DNA from: Siphonodentalium dalli
Lineage: Eukaryota; Mollusca; Scaphopoda; Gadilida; Siphonodentaliidae
Length of the DNA: 64,000 bases
Reading direction: 5' to 3'
Assembly: GCA_032622095.1 (NCBI GenBank)
Contig: CP136065.1
Coordinates: 112,695,195-112,759,194, forward strand
The notes below the pieces were generated by a model. That model was not told where the DNA came from. It saw nothing but the letters and a program-made list of their open reading frames with translations, and made no database searches. The position numbers and the translations under genes were made by a program. This document shows, piece after piece, positions 54,901-58,310 of this stretch. The stretch's first letter is position 1, and every line of letters begins with the position of its first letter.

Positions 54901-57900
54901 AAATAGCGCACCAGCCAACTGGCCTTCTGACTCTTCCCCACGGTGCCGTGGCCCACCTCTTCGTGAGAGTGTGTCTTGTCCCCCTGGAAGTGTACTCCCT
55001 CGGGAGGCTTCCTCTGGTCAGATGGCTCCTCCCAATTTTTACCCTCCGCCCTATTGGCCTTGGGGCGTACCTTATTCTCCCTGGACACCACCTAATTGTG
55101 TGCCAGGAATGCAGGGGGGTAATTGGGCGGGCAATAGCTCCTTAAATCCATATGCAAGTGAATTTATTCCTCGCTCGAGCCATTCACAGAGTTGGCTTCC
55201 CTCCAGTAACGTATCCCAGCCTGATGCAGGATGTTCTGTGACTGGCTTCGATCCCGACGTACTTTCACTCCATCACATGGCGTCGGACGGCTTTGCCGAC
55301 GAATAGCAGAATTCTTCGGCCGACAGTGGTTCCGCTCTGTCGGTCGAGGATGCTGTCGTTCCTCGTTTTTGTGAATGAAGATAAGATGAGCTAGAATCTG
55401 GGACCGCTCTTTTGTGAAAGCAATCGACCGAGGTGGGGGAGGTACAAATATGAGCAGTGCCGGAATCTTAACCCTTTGGCGAGTAGAACGACATATATGT
55501 CGTCTATCGGTTGAGGAGTAGAACGACATATATGTCGTTTCAGGAAGTGTTATTTTATGTAGACATAACTTCAATAAATCATATGATTTATAAATGATTT
55601 GTATAGGACTTATTTTGATTATATAATGTCCTGCATGTATAAGTGCAATCGATTATGATAACACACATTAACAAAAAATGCACGTAAATTTTAAAACAAA
55701 TTATCGGACACTTTTGACCCGAACTTGTTAATAATTATTGCTATGACGTTGATGTTAAATTTACTCATGACGTCATGTATATGACGTTACAGATACTCTC
55801 CAAAGGGTTAAACGTATGAGCTCTTTCACATAACACATTATAGCTGATTCATGAATAAATCACATTTACATGAAATCGGTTTTGGAAGAGTACATTTCCA
55901 TCAAATTTGGATATTAAATTTATTGCTCGTGCCTCCTCCTGGGCTTGTGAGGGCTTTCCTTGGCTGAAAAATATAATTTTTATACGCCCGTTTGAAAAAA
56001 CGGCCGTATTATAGTATTGGTCCGGGTGTCCGGGCATCCTTTAACCTGGTTTCCGGATGATAACTTTAGTTAGAGTGAACCTCTATTTTATTAGCCGAAA
56101 AGTAAGTTCAAGTTCGAATTTGGGTTCCGCCCGCCAATTTTCACTGGAGTTATGCCCCTTATTTGACGTTTTTTGACGTTTTTATGCCCCTTTTTTTTGG
56201 TTCCCGATGATAACTCGATTTTGGAATGTTTATACGCAAAACCCGTTTTTTTGTGGATTCCATATATCGAAATACAGCTCAAGTCCGAATTTCGTTTTAA
56301 TCTGATAATTTTTGCGAGAGTTATGGCCCCTTTTTTGACGTAATTTGACTTAGAAAATCCCTGAAATTTGTTGTCCGGATGATAACTTTAGTTAGAGTGA
56401 ACCGATTTCAATCAAATTTGGTATGTGGGTTTATTAGGAGAAAAGACAGCTCAAGTTTGAATTTGGGTTCCGTCCGCCAATTTTCACCGGAGTTATGCAC
56501 CTTATTTGACGCAATTCCAGATGATAACTTTAGTTAGAGTGAACCGATTTCAATCAAATTTGGTATGTGGGTTTATTAGGAGAAAAGACAGCTCAAGTTC
56601 GAATTTGGGTTCCATCCGCCAATTTTCCCCAGAGAGGGCGTATTTTGCACGCCCAGCGTAGCTCTTGTTAAAATTATAATTAATTTTTCGTTAAGAGAAG
56701 CCCGAACTGAACTATCAAAGATCCCTCCCATGGTGGTGCCATTCCCAACCCTGCGACTCTCAAATCTTATGATTGAGTCGGAAAATAAAACTGACTAAAT
56801 TGCATTGTTAGAACGCGGGAGTTACACAGGACGCATTCATGCGTGGCTAATCCGAGCGCTGATTGATCGGTAGTAGGCAATAAACGGACAATAAATTTTA
56901 ACCCTCCTGATGACACAGGGCCGGAGATATAATCCATATAGTTCAGTGAGGGCTTCCCTTAAGGAAAAATTAATTATAATTTTAAAAATTATATTTTTGG
57001 GAGACTATTGTAATCAGCCGCGTCCGTCCATCCGGAGTTATAACTCCAGTAATGATCATCCGATTTGATTGAAACTTGGTATGTAAGTGTCTCAACCAAG
57101 AACACATGTGCTCGGCAATTCTGGGTTTGATCCGATGTTCTTTTATGGAGTTATTTCCCTTTTTTTTTACTTTAAAAATTTCTCACTTTTTCGGTTTCTG
57201 GATGATATCTCAAGTTTGGATTCTTTAATTGCAAATTCCGTTTTTATGTGGATCAGTCATATCAAGATAAAGGTTGAGTTCTGGGTGGGGAAGTTATGGT
57301 TTTTTTTTCGACTTAGAAAATTCAATTTTGCTTCTTTTTTCTTTGGTTTCCGAATGATAACTCAAGTTTGGACTGTTCAATTGAAAATTCAGTTTTTTTG
57401 TGAGTCATTGATATCAAAATACAGGTCAAGTTCGATTTTGATTTTTCTCAGAGTTATGGGCTTTTTGACATAGAAAATTCAATATTTCTTGTTTTTTCTT
57501 TGGTTTCTGGATGTTAACTCAAGTTTGGATTTTTTAATTGGAAATACTGTTTTTTTGTGGGTCGTTCATATCAAAATACAGGTCAAGTTCGAATTTGAGT
57601 TTGATCCAATGATTTTTCACAGAGTTATGGGCCTTTCGACTTTGAAAAACATTTTTTATAATTTTCTGTATGAGGGTACCTTCATGGTGTAATCAACTCC
57701 TCCTACAGTTTTGATCGTAGATATTTGAAACTTCAGAGTATTGTTACCCACATATTGGAGATGTGCAACATGTATATAGATGACGGATAAATTATTTCTT
57801 TACGGAATTATTAACCCTTTCGACTTAGAACATTTCAACATTTTTTTTTATTTCTTTAACAAAGCGCCGCCGTCTTGCCACGTTGTCGGGGGACACTGTA

Positions 57901-58310
57901 GTCAGCTGACCTTTTATTTTATCTGATGTGTGTGGTGGGGAAAGATTTGTCTGAAACTGTTTTTTAAACTTAGCACAAAATTATGGTGAGTCCAATGTCC
58001 ACAAAAATGAGCATTTGAATATGGCATTTATATTTTATTAACAGTCTTATAGGAATTTACAGGATGTTTTCTATACACGACCATACAATGCTATAGCTAT
58101 ATTACCAACTAAAGATATTATGGTTTAACATTATCAATTTAAATTTTAATACTTTATTTAAGATTATCATATTTCAGAAAGTTCTTATTGATTGACCCTG
58201 TTGAAAAAGAAGAAAAGGTGATGGAAGGAAGGATGGTTATAGGAATGAACAAACATAGAGAGATATGCACACTTCAATTAACTGGAGACATGTTGATTAT
58301 GAAAGACCAG
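12906..58310 (+). CDS. EXOSC9: EXOSC9 (exosome complex component RRP45), 5' 246 codons in 8 exons
   Basis: This is a subunit of the hexameric RNase PH-like ring of the nuclear and cytoplasmic RNA exosome, which pairs with EXOSC4 (RRP41) and helps thread RNA to DIS3/EXOSC10 for 3'-5' decay and rRNA processing. In animals this subunit is structural, not catalytic. The eight exons join in frame for 738 nt with consensus GT-AG sites. Diagnostic blocks in order are MRETPLSNCER (residues 1-11), RLDGRQPYDFRH, DGILFINVELSPMASPAFEP, RLMERCL, DTESLCIVAGEKVW, DGNIIDGASIAA, HHMPICVSFAFF and GMNKHREICT. They match the animal family end to end over the first RNase PH domain and most of the second. Human EXOSC9 has about 439 residues, so the remaining third (rest of domain 2 and the acidic tail) lies past the window. 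Introns are 15807, 3169, 6192, 1278, 7794, 2238 and 8189 bp, all full of repeats. Exon 8 ends on a codon boundary, and no following exon was found before 64000. Confidence 0.95.
13323..13770. repeat. Minisatellite, guanine-rich (unit ttgtagggggcacgggggag-like)
   Basis: About ten irregular units combine ttgtagggggcacgggggag, agatgagt and, in some, taatttattagttgacagtt. The longer and shorter unit versions alternate. It lies in EXOSC9 intron 1, about 350 bp after exon 1. No coding role. Confidence 0.75.
13850..14012. repeat. 20-bp tandem repeat (atgaatggacctaacacccc)
   Basis: About eight units of atgaatggacctaacacccc, with a/g, c/t variants and one 5-bp expansion, run head to tail. They lie directly after the guanine-rich minisatellite in EXOSC9 intron 1. 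Confidence 0.85.
14504..14720. repeat. Copy of the aaaggtactcaatccga element family
   Basis: About 215 bp is similar, in the same orientation, to the left part of the element at 15714-16156: both have aaggtactcaatccga, atatttgatt, catcaaagctcagagt and agatggataa at corresponding spacings. This copy lacks a clean TTAA end, so it looks like an older or truncated member. Confidence 0.6.
15294..15622. mobile_element. hAT-like MITE, 329 bp, 69-bp TIRs, 8-bp TSD
   Basis: The left arm 15294-15362 and right arm 15554-15622 are inverted copies with about one mismatch, starting cacagttgttggaaacttg. The element is flanked on both sides by atttcttc (15286-15293 and 15623-15630), a perfect 8-bp target-site duplication. 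An 8-bp TSD with CA-starting TIRs fits the hAT superfamily. There is no coding capacity. It is inserted in EXOSC9 intron 1. Confidence 0.85.
15714..16156. mobile_element. TTAA-flanked MITE, 443 bp
   Basis: The ends are ttaaaggtactcaatccga at 15714 and the complement of ttaaaggtcctcaatccga at the right (ending 16156): about 21-bp TIRs with one mismatch, and TTAA on both sides. There is no transposase. The same family is present as a partial copy at 14504-14720. Confidence 0.75.
16157..18770. other. Intron 1 sequence, nothing recognised
   Basis: No protein similarity, RNA gene or clear mobile element seen. Minor features are a (GTT)n run near 18023-18042 and AT-rich low-complexity stretches. 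Confidence 0.4.
18770..20040 (+). pseudogene. Non-LTR retrotransposon reverse transcriptase, broken copy
   Basis: In broken frames the segment reads SLPTDWTTGNVAPIFKKGDR and SNYRPI (about 18785-18870), then, in one 206-codon frame (18952-19572), LQHGFRECRSCETQL, DFSKAFDKVNHAKL, GVPQGPVLGPLLFLIYINDP and FNPGKCQVLTVTR, followed by thumb-region fragments to about 19990 (AAGVWSPYT, NIDEIEKVQNRAVRWI). These are the canonical motif blocks of a LINE reverse transcriptase (jockey/CR1-like). The catalytic box is FADN (19336-19347) instead of F/Y-A-D-D, so the second catalytic Asp is lost. Several frameshifts also separate the blocks. The endonuclease half is absent. It lies in the sense orientation within EXOSC9 intron 1. 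Confidence 0.85.
20217..20308. mobile_element. 58-bp truncated retroposon tail with 17-bp target-site duplication
   Basis: The sequence tcggaaatcccacgtcg occurs at 20217-20233 and again at 20292-20308. Between the copies is a 58-bp insert ending gacgttaaaccccaatc plus CAAT repeats, a 3' tail I associate with mollusc LINE/SINE families. Exact flanking repeats, extreme 5' truncation and a simple-repeat tail are the marks of target-primed reverse transcription. Confidence 0.85.
20788..21215. mobile_element. MITE candidate with about 20-bp TIRs (atatatgaggcccccacccc)
   Basis: Left atatatgaggcccccacccc (20788-20807) is complementary to the right end at about 21192-21215. The inside carries repeated tattccgtattcc-type motifs in both orientations next to the ends. 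There is no coding capacity. The target duplication was not resolved. Confidence 0.55.
21216..21849. other. Intron 1 sequence, nothing recognised
   Basis: One 90-codon frame (21443-21715) has no recognisable domain and no splice context; I treat it as non-coding. Confidence 0.35.
21850..22815 (+). repeat. Poly-G minisatellite (unit about 35-75 bp)
   Basis: About 17 head-to-tail units of the form tacaggcctataggggaagt, tctgctcaaattttcaattg, then a G run. The G runs are of varying length, several beyond 15 and one near 22230 about 20 long, always on the + strand. Two unit subtypes (gttctgct and gttctccat) recur in a partly regular order. Open frames here are artefacts of the repeat. The G tracts are candidates for G-quadruplex formation in the EXOSC9 sense strand and transcript. 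Confidence 0.85.
23150..23572 (+). pseudogene. 3' end of a LINE (RT C-terminus, GATA tail)
   Basis: Broken frames read SYFRFSFFPTTAILWNSL followed by DLITLSDPDTFRKSVYQQIT and a stop, the usual C-terminal end of CR1/L2-type reverse transcriptases. About 200 bp of 3' UTR follows, ending agaacctgcagatagatagatag, a simple GATA tail. It is heavily 5'-truncated and has one frameshift near 23300. Confidence 0.75.
23612..24036. mobile_element. TIR element, 425 bp (ctggactagacactggc ends)
   Basis: ctggactagacactggc (23612-23628) faces its complement at 24020-24036. The flanks gcaatag and gcaatat suggest a 7-8-bp target duplication with one change. The interior has further palindromes (atgcacaccgtgtgcat) and no coding frame. 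Confidence 0.65.
24180..24650 (+). repeat. Interspersed repeat, inverted copy at 52480-53300
   Basis: This stretch, including ggctgacgaaatatggtggc, aatagtctattcca, cagtacagttg and ggctggcggcggcgta, is present in reverse complement around 52480-53300, with the blocks in the matching inverted order. It contains GGCTGAG/CTCAGCC palindromic motifs. The family is unassigned. Confidence 0.6.
24651..25195. other. Intron 1 sequence, nothing recognised
   Basis: No coding similarity or repeat structure was seen in this stretch. Confidence 0.35.
25196..26040 (+). pseudogene. Gag-like ORF remnant of an unassigned retroelement (copy 1)
   Basis: Similar over about 800 bp to 54660-55380. The shared peptide blocks change frame within each copy: NQSSQAD (after PVFTSGRTSSGPP), AVLGGEDSLSHA, SAPANWPSD, a Pro/Tyr/Trp-rich stretch (FPPPFWPWGAAYSPW) and a SHSQS...VSQ.DA.CSV.G.DPD block. 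Conservation of the peptide against substitutions between two copies suggests that an ancestor coded for protein. Composition and position hint at a gag or ORF1 (for example of a DIRS- or LTR-type element), but I do not recognise a defining motif. Multiple frameshifts and a stop at 25799 make it non-functional. Confidence 0.45.
26041..26660 (+). repeat. Partial second copy and 3' part of the gag-like repeat
   Basis: 26254-26450 repeats the ccagtctttacctcgggca start of the gag-like unit in degraded form. 26620-26660 carries the ggaatcttaaacgtatgag segment that in the 55-kb copy is interrupted by a TTAA element. This makes it a natural empty site for that insertion. Confidence 0.55.
26846..27489. 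mobile_element. TTAA-flanked MITE, 644 bp (second member of the 5827 family)
   Basis: It starts ttaaaggggtactgtacac (26846) and ends with the complement (27471-27489), TTAA on both sides. Removing it restores a ctttccttaaggaaagccc-type sequence, seen uninterrupted at about 27751 and 56960, which supports insertion at a TTAA. The interior shares motifs with 5827-6416. Confidence 0.8.
27490..27790. repeat. About 300-bp repeat with gttcagttcgggctttcc ends
   Basis: It is bounded by ttaaggaaagcccgaactga on the left and the inverted version on the right (about 27735-27760). Copies are at 56690-56975 (same orientation) and 50054-50240 (inverted). In the minus reading all three retain a similar frame (SSGGLKFI.RLLPT, LATHE), which recurs in this repeat but has no known function. 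Confidence 0.65.
28325..28650. repeat. GAT/ATG trinucleotide-rich microsatellite region
   Basis: Interrupted gatgatgat arrays, just upstream of EXOSC9 exon 2. The Ser/Thr-rich minus-strand frame here is a by-product of the repeat. Confidence 0.8.
28779..28873 (+). CDS. EXOSC9: EXOSC9 exon 2 (residues 23-54)
   Basis: The acceptor is ttttattttacag. The exon reads RLDGRQPYDFRHLKILFG then VDRGCCEVCIGNT and ends after the first two bases of an Arg codon at the donor gtaata. It is the start of RNase PH domain 1, with the LDGRQ motif shared by the whole ring family. Confidence 0.95.
29687..29740 (+). repeat. Degenerate interstitial telomere-like repeat (TTAGGG)
   Basis: ggtttaggattagggttagg, agttagggttag and caggtttagggttagag run in succession: about seven TTAGGG-like units with variants. 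TTAGGG is the telomeric repeat of molluscs and most animals. It lies in EXOSC9 intron 2. Confidence 0.6.
29832..30143. mobile_element. Non-autonomous element with tgtcccccgac ends (short copy)
   Basis: It begins gttgtcccccgac and ends gttgtcgggggaca (inverted ends), then gacctttta. The inside has (CGTC)n-like DNA, the taccttcatggtgtaatca module and a tttctttaacaaagtggcat module. The family is shared with 30703-31640 and the 3' half of 57660-57920. It lies in EXOSC9 intron 2. Confidence 0.6.
30703..31640. mobile_element. Non-autonomous tgtcccccgac element with four tandem modules of about 191 bp
   Basis: The ends are as in the short copy (ttgtcccccgacttttccgt at 30703; gttgtcgggggaca near 31600). 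Between them is a CGTC/CGTG microsatellite (30746-30820) and four near-identical modules, each starting gggtaccttcatggtgtaat (30824, 31016, 31207, 31398; spacings 192, 191, 191). The modules encode a repeated EIGYLHGVINSSYSFK-type frame that I regard as incidental. The short copy at 29832 has one module, so the array expanded within the element. Confidence 0.75.
32043..32162 (+). CDS. EXOSC9: EXOSC9 exon 3 (residues 54-94)
   Basis: The acceptor is tttatctcctcag and the donor gtaagt. It encodes VLAQVSSEVTQPKQNRPKDG and then ILFINVELSPMASPAFEPG, a strongly conserved EXOSC9 stretch. It completes a split Arg codon at its 5' end and leaves two bases (AA) of a Lys codon at its 3' end. Confidence 0.95.
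32230..32788. mobile_element. Inverted-repeat element of about 560 bp (about 95-bp arms)
   Basis: 32230-32322 is inverted relative to 32697-32788. The best part contains ttgggttgatgctgtttt and cctgttactcttctataatg; the outer part (ccaagtct) is more diverged. The interior has no frame. It lies directly after EXOSC9 exon 3. Confidence 0.7.
33060..33870. repeat. Tandem units of a gataactcaa / gttatgcccctt repeat
   Basis: About four diverged units, each with gataactc, a ttggtatgtg-like block, caagttcaaatttg and gagttatgccccttt, after a tctatagaaatgattggtgtcc-type start. Related arrays are at 36419-36570, 39090-39555, 55974-56669, 57001-57660 and 59100-59480. Non-coding; a dispersed repeat family. 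Confidence 0.6.
33873..36417. mobile_element. 2.5-kb element with gggcaattcca TIRs, TATT TSD and nine ggtaacggacgtacc motifs
   Basis: gggcaattcca at 33873-33883 faces tggaattgccc at 36407-36417. Both flanks read tatt (33869-33872, 36418-36421), a probable 4-bp target duplication. Nine copies or variants of ggtaacggacgtacc are spread through it (near 33884, 34948, 35081, 35103, 35272, 35296, 35863, 35888 and 36056). A unit of about 190 bp (35049 and 35239) is tandemly duplicated. It is split by a nested TTAA element (34057-34941). No transposase recognised. Confidence 0.6.
34057..34941. mobile_element. TTAA-flanked element, 885 bp, with six internal ctacgagttaactcgtag palindromes
   Basis: It starts ttaacacgttcactgcc (34057) and ends ggcagtgaacgtgttaa (to 34941): 17-bp perfect TIRs including TTAA on both sides, as for piggyBac-like elements. 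Palindromes of the ctacgagtta-a/t-ctcgtag type occur at 34075-34092, 34117-34134, 34478-34495 (imperfect), 34541-34558, 34709-34726 and 34773-34790, the last three each next to a ggcacc block. It is nested in the 33873-36417 element. Non-autonomous. Confidence 0.8.
36814..38073. mobile_element. TTAA-flanked element interrupted by an hAT insertion
   Basis: The left end is ttaacccttccatgactgg (36814) and the right end ctcataatgaaagggttaa (to 38073). Inside is the tgcattctcttatatatgc palindromic block also present in the related copy at 48816. Without the nested hAT element it is about 150 bp. Confidence 0.65.
36950..38054. mobile_element. hAT-like element, 1105 bp, 8-bp TSD ctcataat
   Basis: The ends are tagtgttgtgaggtt (36950) and the complement of tagtgttgtgcggtt (to 38054), followed inward by cggttttgg/ttcggttt motifs typical of hAT termini. 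It is flanked exactly by ctcataat at 36942-36949 and 38055-38062. There is no hAT transposase frame, so it is non-autonomous. The interior has modest CpG-containing unique sequence. It lies in EXOSC9 intron 3, just 5' of exon 4. Confidence 0.85.
38355..38457 (+). CDS. EXOSC9: EXOSC9 exon 4 (residues 94-128)
   Basis: The acceptor (ttcacttaaag) has a weak pyrimidine tract, but the frame and similarity are clear: ATDYAVEINRLMERCLKESR and CLDTESLCIVAGEK. The donor is gtaatc. It ends on a codon boundary. RLMERCL and SLCIVAGEK are diagnostic of EXOSC9. Confidence 0.95.
39090..39555. repeat. Diverged copy of the gataactcaa-type repeat, ending gccgacctttta
   Basis: It contains cataactcaataaacttaaa, a ttggtatgtgaatt block and a tgtcggggtacgtgtagtcg end followed by gaccttttat. 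This is the general structure of the gtcgggggaca-ended repeats elsewhere in the window, strongly degraded. It lies in EXOSC9 intron 4. Confidence 0.45.
39736..39833 (+). CDS. EXOSC9: EXOSC9 exon 5 (residues 129-161)
   Basis: The acceptor is ttattgcaaag and the donor gttagt. It encodes VWKIRVDVIIMNCDGNIIDG and ASIAAVGAMSHY, the core helix of RNase PH domain 1, where active paralogues carry D-G-...-A-A motifs. It ends with two bases of an Arg codon. Confidence 0.95.
40112..40216. repeat. Palindromic ataagttcaac repeat ending aaagggttaa (copy 1)
   Basis: aataagttcaacaaa and tttgctgaacttatt form an inverted pair. The segment ends agaaagggttaa. Copies are at 48226-48505 and 49670-49770, each also ending aaagggttaa. 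Probably another TTAA-targeting family whose left end I could not define. Confidence 0.5.
40318..40600. mobile_element. MITE copy with tgcccactgaac end
   Basis: It is the reverse complement of 45180-45490 over most of its length: ttgcccactgaactatatgg, aactctccgagttgaaaaaa, atcacgtgatttccgacacg and gtgaagtattcgccatattt all match. It appears truncated at one side. Confidence 0.65.
41285..41410. repeat. Repeat with ttggcgtaattagc and cgggttggggctaccc (copy 1)
   Basis: The first of three dispersed copies (41757-41940, 42900-43080). All share gttcctctaattggcgtaat, cgatagtcacaccaaacagg (with variants) and gcgggttggggctacccat. The sequence gggttggggctacccat..aaccc can fold as a short hairpin. No tRNA cloverleaf could be built. 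Confidence 0.55.
41757..41940. repeat. Same repeat (copy 2)
   Basis: The match to copy 1 starts at gatatatcgtgttcctctaa and is extended on the right by ctggactatcgaacgggacg, which is also found in diverged form in copy 3. Confidence 0.55.
42170..44740 (+). other. Possibly decayed retroelement, not assignable; contains repeat copy 3 (42900-43080)
   Basis: The composition shifts to higher GC and longer open frames than the surroundings: 42172-42384, 42393-42746, 43866-44270 and 44504-44725. One frame is Pro/Gly/Tyr-rich (PSAPAGLGMGSQ, FPPYYKSPLPG), a little like the gag-like repeat at 25.2 and 54.7 kb. No RT, integrase, tyrosine recombinase or protease motif could be recognised. I describe it as probable old mobile-element coding DNA on composition only. 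A G14 run lies near 44790. Confidence 0.3.
45025..45090. repeat. TA/TG dinucleotide microsatellite
   Basis: A tatatatatatatgtatatac-type alternating tract of about 65 bp in EXOSC9 intron 5. Confidence 0.7.
45180..45543. mobile_element. MITE with nested inverted repeats (about 50-bp TIR)
   Basis: 45227-45276 (ttcctaaataagtaaaatat, then ctagaagtatcttgcccact) is perfectly inverted at about 45487-45541. To its left, 45180-45218 (catatagttcagtgggcaaa) pairs with the same tgcccactgaac segment, so three related arms are present. The central 200 bp matches 40318-40600 in inverse orientation. No coding frame. Confidence 0.7.
45548..46785. mobile_element. hAT-like element of about 1.2 kb with attcgattcga-rich ends
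   Basis: The left end, taggcagctgcgaatattcg, and the right end (complement of tagggatctgcgaatcgggg) are similar inverted termini followed by many GATTCGA/TCGATATCGA motifs, as in many animal hAT ends. I could not confirm an exact 8-bp target duplication. No transposase was seen inside. Confidence 0.5.
46786..47627. other. Intron 5 sequence with degraded repeat
   Basis: It contains gttattgccctttatcaact and an aaggtcaaggaaattggacc-type region ending with acatacagacagacagaa, both reminiscent of old invertebrate repeats. No exon was found before exon 6. Confidence 0.35.
47628..47667 (+). CDS. EXOSC9: EXOSC9 exon 6 (residues 161-174), 40-nt micro-exon
   Basis: A 40-nt exon between acceptor gaaatattccag and donor gtgagt, reading RPDVTVVGEEVTI after completion of the split Arg codon. 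It links the two RNase PH subdomains. It is too short for ORF scanning, but it is needed to keep exons 5 and 7 in frame. Confidence 0.93.
47732..48127. mobile_element. TIR element, 396 bp, cagggccagga ends, 5-bp TSD gtatt
   Basis: cagggccaggaacctacgcc plus cactttttagtctctaa (47732 onward) faces its complement ending at 48127, about 40 bp with few mismatches. gtatt directly flanks both ends (47727-47731, 48128-48132). It lies in intron 6, just 3' of the exon 6 micro-exon. Confidence 0.75.
48226..48505. repeat. Palindromic ttgaacttatta repeat (copy 2), duplicated internally
   Basis: Two successive blocks of tttgttgaacttattatc..tgaacatttccc (48236 and 48331, about 95 bp apart), ending agaaagggttaa near 48495-48504. 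Related to 40112-40216 and 49670-49770. Confidence 0.55.
48816..49075. mobile_element. TTAA element copy with tgcattctcttatatatgc hairpins
   Basis: It starts ttaacccttccatgactga, like 36814. It contains two successive hairpins: aatgcattctcttatatatg facing cataagagaatacatt, and gtgcattctcttatatatgc facing gcatatttaagaaaatgcac. The right TTAA end is diverged (ccccgtcatgaa). Confidence 0.55.
49670..49770. repeat. Palindromic ataagttcaac repeat (copy 3)
   Basis: aataagttcaacttatggtc faces tttattgaacttatc, followed by tgaacatttc and an agaaagggttaa end. It lies 140 bp upstream of EXOSC9 exon 7. Confidence 0.5.
49906..49988 (+). CDS. EXOSC9: EXOSC9 exon 7 (residues 175-202)
   Basis: The acceptor is tatctctttcccag and the donor gtaagt. 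It encodes HPVDERPAVPLTIHHMPICV and SFAFFEK and begins RNase PH domain 2. The HHMPICVSFAFF block is nearly invariant in animal EXOSC9. It ends with two bases of a Gly codon. Confidence 0.95.
50026..50240. repeat. Composite: tgtcccccga end joined to an inverted copy of the 27490 repeat
   Basis: attgtcccccgaaaaattta is followed by the ccctcactgaactatatgga repeat, the reverse complement of 27490-27760. Two repeat families abut here in intron 7. Confidence 0.6.
50241..52127. other. Intron 7 sequence, nothing recognised
   Basis: Several short frames of fewer than 90 codons, with no recognisable domain, splice context or repeat structure. Confidence 0.4.
52128..52480. repeat. Degenerate tandem repeat, units about 140-157 bp
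   Basis: Three units carry acagagtcca, tggctctt, ccttctatt and catatccaat blocks (52128, 52268 and 52425), with tttatattg and cacgtataaagcgc-type blocks between them. A further related piece is at 53640-53760. Confidence 0.55.
52481..53110 (-). repeat. Inverted copy of the 24180-24650 repeat
   Basis: The reverse complement of this segment gives, in order, ggttatagacacccg-like, aatagtctattccacaatga, cgattcgcagtacagttgtc and ggctggcggtggc blocks, as at 24.2-24.65 kb. Differences are many, so the copies are old. Confidence 0.55.
53111..53676. repeat. Near-identical tandem duplication of 283 bp
   Basis: 53111-53393 and 53394-53676 are head-to-tail copies starting agaatacgcctggcctggaa. By eye I find only two or three substitutions (for example aacatctc versus aacgtctc, and cagtcgtg versus cagccgtg). 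The unit contains ggctgag/ctcagcc motifs of the 24180 family. Recent event. Confidence 0.85.
53740..55400 (+). pseudogene. Gag-like ORF remnant of an unassigned retroelement (copy 2)
   Basis: The main copy is 54660-55400, best frame 54857-55306: AVLGGEDSLSHASNSAPANW, then FYPPPYWPWGVPYSPWTPP, NCVPGMQGGNWAGNSSLNPY, SRSSHSQSWLPSSNVSQPDA and FDPDVLSLHHMASDGFADE. A partial 5' duplicate lies at 53740-53960 (NQSSRANAPAPEHLGGEDSS). Compared with the copy at 25.2 kb the peptide is conserved, while small indels shift frame in both. It looks like an ORF1/gag rich in Pro, Ser, Trp and Tyr. I see no zinc knuckle, protease or RT, and I leave the family open. An alternative is a non-coding element with fortuitous open frames. 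Confidence 0.45.
55468..55811. mobile_element. TTAA-flanked MITE, 344 bp, with two acgacatatatgtcgt palindromes
   Basis: ttaaccctttgg (55468-55479) faces ccaaagggttaa (55800-55811). Two perfect 16-bp palindromes acgacatatatgtcgt lie just inside the left end (55488-55503 and 55523-55538), each preceded by gagtaga. The same host repeat without the insertion is at 26641-26660 (ggaatcttaaacgtatgag), showing precise insertion into TTAA. Confidence 0.88.
55812..57000. repeat. 3' part of the gag-like repeat, with an insertion at 55974-56669
   Basis: 55812-55973 and 56670-56990 match 26655-26845 and 27490-27790. The intervening 55974-56669 starts tatacgcccgtttgaaaaaa, ends cacgcccagcgtagctcttg and contains tandem units with gataactttagttagagtga, ttggtatgtgggtttattag and caagttcgaatttgggttcc. 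It is an inserted tandem-unit element of the gttatgcccctt group. Confidence 0.6.
57001..57920. repeat. Tandem gataactcaagtttgga units fused to a tgtcccccgac-family 3' end
   Basis: Four diverged units (gatatctcaagtttggattc, gataactcaagtttggactg and so on), followed from 57675 by the taccttcatggtgtaatcaa module and a gttgtcgggggaca terminus. It extends to 280 bp upstream of EXOSC9 exon 8. Not coding. Confidence 0.6.
58178..58310 (+). CDS. EXOSC9: EXOSC9 exon 8 (residues 202-246)
   Basis: The acceptor is ttatcatatttcag and the donor gtatac. It encodes KFLLIDPVEKEEKVMEGRMV, IGMNKHREICTLQL and TGDMLIMKDQ, all matching the family's second RNase PH domain. It ends at phase 0. The next family block (a V-x-R-C-like segment) is not present in the remaining 5.7 kb. 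Confidence 0.95.
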
